Positions 36,764 through 42,436 of a DNA stretch of 52,833 bases are shown piece by piece; position 1 is the stretch's first letter; the number at the start of each line of letters is the position of its first letter. Made by a program: the position numbers and the translations under genes. The notes beneath the pieces were generated by a model that did not search any database, had not been told where the DNA came from, and worked only from the letters and a program-made list of their open reading frames with translations. Source of the stretch: Microcaldota archaeon (lineage in GTDB: Archaea > Micrarchaeota > Micrarchaeia > Anstonellales > JAHKLY01); assembly GCA_020854825.1 (NCBI GenBank), contig JAHKLY010000005.1:1-52833 (forward strand), given 5' to 3'.

Positions 36764-36932
36764 TGCGGCGGCCGGGATTTTCTCCCTGTTGACATGATTC
36801 ACGTCAACCAAAGTTTCGAATTCTCGGACCTACAGGATTTTCCCTAAATTTTCTTTTCTTAAAAGAAAAGAAAGGCCACCCGGGACTCAACGTTGGCAAC
36901 GTCGTATACTAACCAGACTATACTACCACCGC
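36764..36932 (-). tRNA. tRNA-Gly(GCC) with two T-arm introns and a 5-nt microexon
   Basis: The acceptor stem pairs GCGGTGG (36932-36926) with CCGCCGC (36771-36765), with discriminator A at 36764. The D-arm is GTAT...GTAT. The anticodon arm CGACG-TTGCCAA-CGTTG gives anticodon GCC. The T-stem CCGGG (36883-36879) pairs with CCCGG (36776-36772). Between them the T-loop is in pieces: intron 1 of about 58 nt (36878-36821, closed by GGCC/GGTC and holding a CTTTCTTTTC hairpin), then TTCGA (36820-36816), then intron 2 of about 37 nt (36815-36779, GTTGAC/GTCAAC hairpin), then AT. Splicing yields TTCGAAT, identical to the T-loop of the neighbouring tRNA-Gly(TCC). No other single-intron reading restores a T-loop. 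Confidence 0.8.
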
Positions 36933-36978
36933 ATTTATGAATATACTCTTACTAATTTCTTTTTTTTTTGATTAAAAT

Positions 36979-37008
36979 TTTTCTTTCTTTTTTAAAGAAA
37001 GAAAAAGT
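36979..37008 (-). terminator. Pyrimidine/purine hairpin between tRNA-Gly genes
   Basis: TTTCTTTCTTT and AAAGAAAGAAA strands form an inverted repeat in the upstream region of tRNA-Gly(GCC) and downstream of the tRNA-Gly(TCC) hairpins. It probably separates the two transcription units. It shares its sequence with the hairpins inside the tRNA introns. A weak TATA-like string follows at about 36942-36950. Confidence 0.5.
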
Positions 37009-37015
37009 TTAAAAT

Positions 37016-37101
37016 GCGGCGCTATTTGATATAATCAAATGCACCAATTTTTGCCAAAAGGCAAAAAATGCGGCAACAATTTAACAAAGTTAAATGTGCC
37101 C
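37016..37101 (-). repeat. Two bulged hairpins after tRNA-Gly(TCC), near-copies of those after tRNA-Gly(GCC)
   Basis: Units at 37070-37101 and 37016-37045 match the units at 36713-36744 (identical) and 36658-36687 (one difference in 30 bases). They end GCCGCATTTTT like the tRNA-Gly 3' end. The first starts about 21 nt after the tRNA. The linker hairpins differ in sequence but keep the T-run/A-run form, so the two cassettes arose by duplication with the loops evolving faster. Confidence 0.8.
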
Positions 37102-37122
37102 TTTTTACCGAAAAGGTAAAAA

Positions 37123-37265
37123 TGCGGCTGCCGGGATTCGAACCCGGGTCGTTGGCTTGGAAGGCCAGCATCCTAACCAGATTGTCCAAACTCCTTTCTT
37201 GGTTCTTTCTTTTGTTTAAGCTTTTCTTTCTTCCAAGAAAGAAAAGGTTACTAGACTACAGCCGC
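37123..37265 (-). tRNA. tRNA-Gly(TCC) with D-loop intron
   Basis: The acceptor stem pairs GCGGCTG (37265-37259) with CAGCCGC (37130-37124), with discriminator A at 37123. The anticodon loop CTTCCAA gives TCC, with stem CTGGC/GCCAA carrying one C-A mismatch at its base. The T-arm CCGGG-TTCGAAT-CCCGG is intact. The D-loop is split after AGT (position 16/17, or one base earlier) by about 69 nt (37249-37181) that contains a TTTTCTTTCTT/AAGAAAGAAAA hairpin. Removing it leaves GTCTAGTCTGGTTAGGAT, the same D-loop as in tRNA-Gly(GCC). The promoter TATAAATAAA is about 20 bases upstream. Confidence 0.88.
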
Positions 37266-37358
37266 AATAAACACACTTTATTTATATTACCCTTATCACC
37301 TATTAATTTATACATTTTTACTTTGTTTTCTTTCTTGTTTTCTTTTTTTTAGTACGGA

Positions 37359-37390
37359 TTTTTCTTTCTTTTTTGAAAAGAAAGAAAAAA
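37359..37390 (-). terminator. Pyrimidine/purine hairpin between tRNA-Phe and tRNA-Gly(TCC)
   Basis: TTTTCTTTCTTTTTT and AAAAGAAAGAAAAAA strands form an inverted repeat after the acceptor-copy hairpin of tRNA-Phe. It is the same type as at 36979-37008 and may end the tRNA-Phe transcript. Confidence 0.5.
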
Positions 37391-37400
37391 GTGCAAAAAT

Positions 37401-37432
37401 GCCACGCTATTTGATAACAATCAAATGCGTGC
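37401..37432 (-). repeat. Hairpin after tRNA-Phe copying its 3' end
   Basis: On the tRNA strand the unit reads GCACGCATTTGAT ... ATCAAATAGCGTGGC and is followed by ATTTTT. The last part GCGTGGCATTTTT mirrors the end of tRNA-Phe (CCGTGGCATTTTT), not the GCCGC end seen in the glycine units. The inner ATTTGAT/ATCAAAT stem is shared with the glycine-type unit, while the outer stem has changed to fit the Phe acceptor. It starts 21 nt after the tRNA. Confidence 0.8.
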
Positions 37433-37453
37433 TTTTTTACCAAAGGTAAAAAA

Positions 37454-37595
37454 TGCCACGGGCCGGATTTTCATATACCCCGTTTTCTTTTTGGGGTGAA
37501 GACCTTTTTCTTTTTCTAAAAGAAAAAGGGATTCATTTGAACCAGCGACACCTCCGTCTTCAGCGGAGTGCTCTCCCAGACTGAGCTACCGCGGC
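37454..37595 (-). tRNA. tRNA-Phe(GAA) with T-loop intron
   Basis: The acceptor stem pairs GCCGCGG (37595-37589) with CCGTGGC (37461-37455; one G-T pair), with discriminator A at 37454. The D-arm GCTC...GAGC and anticodon arm CTCCG-CTGAAGA-CGGAG give anticodon GAA. The T-stem GCTGG (37546-37542) pairs with CCGGC (37466-37462). The T-loop is split after TTCAA by about 68 nt (37536-37469), at the same point as intron 2 of tRNA-Ser. The intron contains a CTTTTTCTTTT/AAAAAGAAAAAG hairpin and an ACCCC/GGGGT stem. Phe-tRNA(GAA) is the only isoacceptor needed for both Phe codons. Confidence 0.88.
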
Positions 37596-37603
37596 ATTAC
37601 TAT

Positions 37604-37641
37604 GCAGCGGGATTTTCATACAAATGAAAAAGAACCGCGGC
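37604..37641 (-). repeat. Mini tRNA-like hairpin before tRNA-Phe
   Basis: One unit of 38 nt begins GCCGCGGT (37641-), identical to the tRNA-Phe 5' end. It contains TTTTTCAT ... ATGAAAAT as an inner inverted repeat and ends CCCGCTGC, pairing with the start apart from one mismatch. The design equals the four units before tRNA-Ser but uses the Phe acceptor sequence. The TATA-like stretch at 37671-37692 would place transcription start near the unit's 5' end. Confidence 0.75.
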
Positions 37642-37670
37642 ATCAATATTACTTAATATATTTCTATCTC

Positions 37671-37692
37671 TATCTATATAAAATATATAAAT
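37671..37692 (-). promoter_or_regulatory. TATA-rich promoter region for tRNA-Phe unit
   Basis: TATATATTTTATATAGATA on the minus strand is 30-50 bases upstream of the mini-hairpin 5' end. Several overlapping TATA-like boxes exist, so the exact start is uncertain. Confidence 0.35.
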
Positions 37693-37757
37693 TGTAGAAT
37701 ATTTATTAAGGACCAGCATTTAAATATGTTATGTTCGTAAAAAAATAGGGGAATTTT

Positions 37758-38483
37758 ATGTTAAAAACAATCAAACATAGTATTACAACATATACAAAAA
37801 ACTTTAACTTAGTTTTATTCTTTTCAATACCTTTAGTTATTGCTTTTTTAATTCCTTTATTTATTCAACTTCCTACATTCCCTACTGCAGGAGGAATGTA
37901 TTTAAGAACTGGAAGTTTACCTGATCTAAATATGTTTGATATACTTATCATGTTATTTTCATATCTTTTATCATTATATCTAATATCAATGGCAATTGTA
38001 AATATAAATTTAATAGTAAAATCTCAAAGAACAACTCTAAATATTAAAAAAGAGGTATTAAGTAGACTAGGAACTTCTACAATTAATATATTTTTATTAT
38101 ATATAACATTTACTTTGATATTATTTTTAATTCAATTATTATCTTATAGATTAGAAATGCAAAATATTTTAGCACCTATATTGGGATTATTAGCATCATT
38201 ACCTTTCTTTTATGCCCCTGCAGCATTAGTTATTGATGATACAAGTCCAGAAAGAGCAATTAAATATTCACTCATACACATAAAACGAAAATGGATAGAT
38301 TTTATTTCATTTTTGATAATTGGATTTATTCTCTTATCCTCGATTACATTCGTAATATTAAACCTAGAATTAGGAGGAATGGAATCTATATTAATACTAA
38401 CTCTTAATGCTTTACTTGTAATGCCTTTTTTAATTATACTCCAAACTCAGATATATATTGCTAAATATTCATTGTTACATTGA
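37758..38483 (+). CDS. Multi-pass membrane protein
   Basis: The 241-residue product has five or six hydrophobic segments (about residues 18-36, 60-85, 110-130, 145-162, 185-205, 212-232), with an amphipathic N-terminal helix. Near the end of the fourth segment it has SPERAIKYSLIHIKRKWIDF, a re-entrant-looking helix also found in the membrane protein at 6383. The family is unknown to me; it may be in the glycerophosphodiester-type membrane-domain superfamily. The downstream MgtE-like gene starts within 10 bases, so the two are co-transcribed. Confidence 0.7.
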   Translation: MLKTIKHSITTYTKNFNLVLFFSIPLVIAFLIPLFIQLPTFPTAGGMYLRTGSLPDLNMFDILIMLFSYLLSLYLISMAIVNINLIVKSQRTTLNIKKEVLSRLGTSTINIFLLYITFTLILFLIQLLSYRLEMQNILAPILGLLASLPFFYAPAALVIDDTSPERAIKYSLIHIKRKWIDFISFLIIGFILLSSITFVILNLELGGMESILILTLNALLVMPFLIILQTQIYIAKYSLLH

Positions 38484-38492
38484 GGGTTGGAA

Positions 38493-39446
38493 ATGATTAA
38501 ATGTAAGGATAAATTAACTAGTAAAATACCGATATTTAAAAAAGAAGATAGAATTGATAAAATAAAAACAGAAATCTATACTAATATACATAACTATGAT
38601 ACTATAGAATATATTTATATAATAAATAAAAATAAACTTTTAGAAGGAATTATCTCATTTAAGGAATTACTAACAGCTGACCCCTCTAAACAAAGTTCAA
38701 ATATTATGAAAACAAATTTAATTTATGTTTACGAAAACGACCCCCAAGAAACTTCAGTTGTTAAAGCAATAAATAATAAACTAAAAGTAATTCCAGTAGT
38801 TAATAAAAATAAAACACTTTTAGGTGCCATAAAAACACGTACATTACTCGAAATTCTACACGAAGAACATATGGAAGATATCTTAAAAATTGCAGGTATA
38901 AAAAAAAGCAATGTTCTTCCTACTTCAACAATAAATAATTTAAAATCAAGAACGCCTTGGATAATATTTGGTTTATTTTGGGGAATTCTTGCTGCATTAG
39001 TAATAACTCTTTTTGAAGATATTTTAGAAACATTCATAATTCTAACAATGTATTTTCCAGTAATGATGAACGTAAGTGGGTCTATTGGAAATCAAGCAAA
39101 TATAATCTTTATAAAAAATGATGCATTAGATAAAATATCAAACATAATATCATATTTTCTTAAAGAGATCAAAATAGGAGTAATTATGGCCTTTGTGTGT
39201 GCATTTATTTTGGCGATAATAACATACATGCTGCATTGTGACTTATATCTTAGCATAATAATTTCTATTTCTCTATTTTTTGCTGCATTAATGGGATTAA
39301 TTACTGGTATATCTACACCCTTTGTTTTAAAAAAACTGGGAAAAGATCCAGCAAATGGATCTGGACCGTTAATTACTGCTTTTCTAGACTTATCAAGTTT
39401 AGGCATTTATTTAATAATAGCAACAATTCTTCTTTCACTTATCTAA
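38493..39446 (+). CDS. mgtE: MgtE-like divalent cation transporter
   Basis: The start at 38493 (MIKCKDKLTSK) follows GAGGGTTGG; a TTG at 38487 is possible. The N-terminal half (about residues 10-135) has two CBS-type units (for example EYIYIINKNKLLEGIISFKEL and KVIPVVNKNKTLLGAI) that sense Mg2+ in MgtE. The C-terminal part has about five membrane helices with the family signature LTMYFPVMMNVSGSIGNQAN (compare G-x-x-GN/SQ in MgtE) and GPLITAFLDLSSLGIY. The usual N-terminal alpha-solenoid domain is lacking, as in several archaeal homologues. Mg2+ or Co2+ uptake is likely. Confidence 0.82.
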   Translation: MIKCKDKLTSKIPIFKKEDRIDKIKTEIYTNIHNYDTIEYIYIINKNKLLEGIISFKELLTADPSKQSSNIMKTNLIYVYENDPQETSVVKAINNKLKVIPVVNKNKTLLGAIKTRTLLEILHEEHMEDILKIAGIKKSNVLPTSTINNLKSRTPWIIFGLFWGILAALVITLFEDILETFIILTMYFPVMMNVSGSIGNQANIIFIKNDALDKISNIISYFLKEIKIGVIMAFVCAFILAIITYMLHCDLYLSIIISISLFFAALMGLITGISTPFVLKKLGKDPANGSGPLITAFLDLSSLGIYLIIATILLSLI

Positions 39447-39483
39447 GTAAACCCTTTTAAGATTATTTAAATAAAAATATTAT

Positions 39484-41067
39484 ATGAATGACATAAAATT
39501 TTTAGACATTATTAGAAAATATACTTTACAAAACGCATATGAATATGGTAAAGCACAAGCAGGAAATATAATTGGAAAAGTTATTGCAGATTATCCAGAA
39601 TGTAAACGTGATATGAAAAATACTATGCAAGTAATTACAAAAGAAATAGAAAAAATAAACAAAATGAAGAAAGAAGAAATAGAAAATGAAATGAAAAAAT
39701 ATAATTATATAACTGAAAAAAGAGAGAGAGAAGGATTACCACAATTAGATTTTGGTGAAAAAGGAGAACAAGTAAACACAAGAATTGCTCCTAATCCAGG
39801 AGGAATTTTACATTTAGGACATGCAAAACAAATTGTTTTGTGTGATGAATATGCAAAAATGTATAATGGTAAATTTTATGTTAGATTAGAAGACACTGAT
39901 CCTAAAACTAAAAAACCATTGCTAGAAGCATATAAAAAAATACCTCAAGATATTGAATGGTTGGGTTGTAAAGTTAAAGATACAATAAAACAAAGCGAAA
40001 GAATGGAAATATATTATGAATATGCAGAAAAACTAATAAAAATGGATAAAGCATATGTCTGCACGTGTTTACATGAGGATATGAAAATAAATAGAGAAAA
40101 AGGAATTGCCTGTTCATGTAGACAAAGAACAATCGAAGAAAATTTAAACAAATGGGAAAAAATGAAAATAAATTATAGAGAAGGAGAAGCAGTTTTAAGA
40201 ATTAAAACAGATATGAAACATCCTAATTCTTCAATACGTGATTGGCCAGCATTTAGAATAATTACAGAAGAACATCCAATCACAAAAAATAAATATCGTG
40301 TTTGGCCATTATATAATTTTTCTTGTGCAATTGATGATCATTTAACAGAAATTACATTAGTAATACGGGGTAAAGAACATGAATTAAATGGATTAAAACA
40401 AAAATACATTTATAAATACTTTAAATGGAAAGAACCTTATTTTAGGGAATCGGGAATCCTTAAACTATCAGATAAATTTGCACATAAATCAGACATTAGA
40501 AATGCTATTCAAAAAGGTGAAATTTCCGGATGGGAGGATATTCAACTACCCACTCTTGGAGCATTAAAAAGAAGAGGAATACAACCAGAAGCAATAAGAG
40601 AATATATGATAAATATAGGTCTAAAACCAACAGATTCTAATTTAGATTGGAATATTTTATATAAAATAAATACAAAATATATTAAAGAAAAGGCAGTTAA
40701 TTTGATATTTATTAAAACTCCAAAAGAAATTGAAATTAATGGAGAAAAATATTTTATTGAAAATGAAGATTTTGAGAATAATAAAGGAAAAGAAGTTAGA
40801 ATGAAAAATTTAATGAATGCAAAAATAAATTTAAAAGGAGAAAAATTAGAAGATAAAAAATCTGATAAAATTGTGATAATCCCTTGGATTAAAAAAGAAG
40901 ACTCAATTAATGCAATTTTATTAACTTCTGAAGGTAAAAGATTTGAAGGCAAAGTTGAAACAAAGGCTGAAAAATTAAAAGAAGGAGGGATAACTAATTT
41001 TGAAAAGATTGGTTATGCAAGATTAGATAATAAATTTAAACTACAATTTATTTTGAGTTATTCATAA
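39484..41067 (+). CDS. gltX: Glutamyl-tRNA synthetase (archaeal type)
   Basis: The enzyme charges tRNA with glutamate; archaeal forms often also charge tRNA-Gln for amidation. An N-terminal helical domain of about 95 residues precedes the Rossmann fold with the class I motif HLGH (RIAPNPGGILHLGHAKQ). The later RLEDTDPKTKKP and the VWPLYNFSCAIDDHLTEIT region follow the GlnRS/archaeal GluRS pattern. The KMSKS-equivalent is degenerate (SDKFAHKSDI), with Lys-Ser kept. The C-terminal anticodon-binding part is a beta-barrel, as in GlnRS. The 527-residue length is normal. Its end overlaps the convergent gene by 10 bases. Confidence 0.94.
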   Translation: MNDIKFLDIIRKYTLQNAYEYGKAQAGNIIGKVIADYPECKRDMKNTMQVITKEIEKINKMKKEEIENEMKKYNYITEKREREGLPQLDFGEKGEQVNTRIAPNPGGILHLGHAKQIVLCDEYAKMYNGKFYVRLEDTDPKTKKPLLEAYKKIPQDIEWLGCKVKDTIKQSERMEIYYEYAEKLIKMDKAYVCTCLHEDMKINREKGIACSCRQRTIEENLNKWEKMKINYREGEAVLRIKTDMKHPNSSIRDWPAFRIITEEHPITKNKYRVWPLYNFSCAIDDHLTEITLVIRGKEHELNGLKQKYIYKYFKWKEPYFRESGILKLSDKFAHKSDIRNAIQKGEISGWEDIQLPTLGALKRRGIQPEAIREYMINIGLKPTDSNLDWNILYKINTKYIKEKAVNLIFIKTPKEIEINGEKYFIENEDFENNKGKEVRMKNLMNAKINLKGEKLEDKKSDKIVIIPWIKKEDSINAILLTSEGKRFEGKVETKAEKLKEGGITNFEKIGYARLDNKFKLQFILSYS

Positions 41068-42296
41068 GTTACTCCAACAACCTCCCTATTATGTGTTGGA
41101 GGATATTCACTTTTATTAAAAACATATGCAGTTAAATTCGCACCTCTTAAACTACTTAAAAAATCATGATATTCTTTTGAAGTTTCACCTGCATAAAAAT
41201 CAATATCCAACACTCCATTTTCTAAAGTTATCCATGCGCCCCTATCTACAGCTTTATACCAACCATCATAATTTGAATTTCTAAACCCTTCAATATAAAT
41301 CCAAGAACCTAATGGAATTTCTTTAGGTACTGCAATTGTATAAAAAGGCACTGCTATTTCTCCTGGTTTAGCAACTAATGGTTTATCTCTTATAACTGAT
41401 TTACCATTGGATATCCAATTTAAATAAGTTCCATCCTTTAACTTAATGGTACCTTGCATATTTAAAGCAGATTCAACTGTTTTAAATCCAAATTTATGTA
41501 TTTCATTCTCATGAATAGTTAAATAAACTGTGGGGTGTATTCGTGAATATTTATAAATATACTCCTCTCTTAAAGGAGGAGAATTATGTAATTCTAGAAT
41601 ATTTTTTGGGATGTTAATAGGAGTTGAATAAATAGAATAAGTATTCCTAATTTTAATATACTCTTCGTCATCTGCAAGTATAAATTTCTTCCATTCCTCT
41701 AAGCTTTTAAAACTTTTCCAAAACCAAGGTAAATACGGATCTTTATAGAATTTTCTACCAGTTGGTGTTTTCATTTCAATTAAAACTCTTTTTACTTCAT
41801 TCTGATTATGGGAATATGAAATAGTAATTAATCTTGAATTTTTTTCATCCATATCCTCAAATCTTTCAATTAATTTTTTTGCGTTTTTTTCTGCTTCAGG
41901 ACCATAATTAGATATGGAACATTTTTCATCCCACCAACCTGGATATTTTTCTATCATATTTTCTAATTGTGCTTGTGTCTTAATATCCTCAATTTCTAGT
42001 TGAATTGCTAATTTTGCCTCTAAATCTGAATTTCTAAACATAGTAATATTAGAAAGTTCAATTTTTTCAACAGATAAAGAAAAAGAATTTATATTATTTT
42101 TTTCAGCCCAAATAGTTAAAGAAGGAAAAATAAAGTTTGGTGATGTGGAATCAAAAAAATTTCCATCTTTAAATAACAATACTCTTGACTCTTTTATTGG
42201 AGAACCAATATGATTAAATTTTATTAAAAAAATTTCATAATTTTGATTTAAATTTTCTTTAGTGGCTTCTTTAATTTCATTAAACTTTGGATTCAT
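41058..42296 (-). CDS. Large protein with a C-terminal 3D-like domain
   Basis: The 412-residue product has no signal peptide or membrane segment. Residues about 330-405 look like a 3D (three-Asp) domain: IAVPKEIPLGSWIYIEG, then KAVDRGAWI, then LDIDFYAG, the double-psi barrel found in MltA and related wall-active proteins. The first 320 residues show no recognised domain, although parts such as KNSRLITISYSHNQNEVKRVLIEM suggest alpha/beta structure. Archaea lack murein, so the function of the domain is unclear here; phage-like or glycan-degrading roles are possible. The start ATG at 42296 is not preceded by a clear ribosome-binding site. Confidence 0.65.
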   Translation of the reverse strand: MNPKFNEIKEATKENLNQNYEIFLIKFNHIGSPIKESRVLLFKDGNFFDSTSPNFIFPSLTIWAEKNNINSFSLSVEKIELSNITMFRNSDLEAKLAIQLEIEDIKTQAQLENMIEKYPGWWDEKCSISNYGPEAEKNAKKLIERFEDMDEKNSRLITISYSHNQNEVKRVLIEMKTPTGRKFYKDPYLPWFWKSFKSLEEWKKFILADDEEYIKIRNTYSIYSTPINIPKNILELHNSPPLREEYIYKYSRIHPTVYLTIHENEIHKFGFKTVESALNMQGTIKLKDGTYLNWISNGKSVIRDKPLVAKPGEIAVPFYTIAVPKEIPLGSWIYIEGFRNSNYDGWYKAVDRGAWITLENGVLDIDFYAGETSKEYHDFLSSLRGANLTAYVFNKSEYPPTHNREVVGVTYE

Positions 42297-42403
42297 ATTA
42301 TATGTATTATCTTATTCCTATTTAAAAGTTTCCACTAACAAATTAATTTTTCTTATCTTCATTTTAAGCTTACGCTAAGCTTTTATTAAAAAAATGCGTA
42401 AGC

Positions 42404-42436
42404 ATGAAAGAGGTAGTTTTTTTTTGAGACACCTCA
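42404..42436. other. 3' half of the pre-23S processing stem
   Basis: This segment, containing GAAAGAGGTAGTTTTTTTT, is the inverted complement of 45411-45446. Together they form a long stem enclosing the 23S rRNA, the usual substrate of the splicing endonuclease in archaeal rRNA maturation. A short palindrome AAGCTTACGCTAAGCTT at 42365-42381 lies outside and may end the transcript. Confidence 0.7.

Noticed and set aside
37068-37352. Plus-strand open frame over tRNA-Gly(TCC)
   Set aside because: Translation of tRNA complement (RLPGFEPGSLAW is the typical tRNA-derived peptide) and no start signals.
36605-37432. Integration sites (att repeats) of a mobile element at the tRNA 3' ends
   Set aside because: Copies are only ~10-13 bases of tRNA sequence within hairpins, repeated within tens of bases, with no integrase or element body between them.
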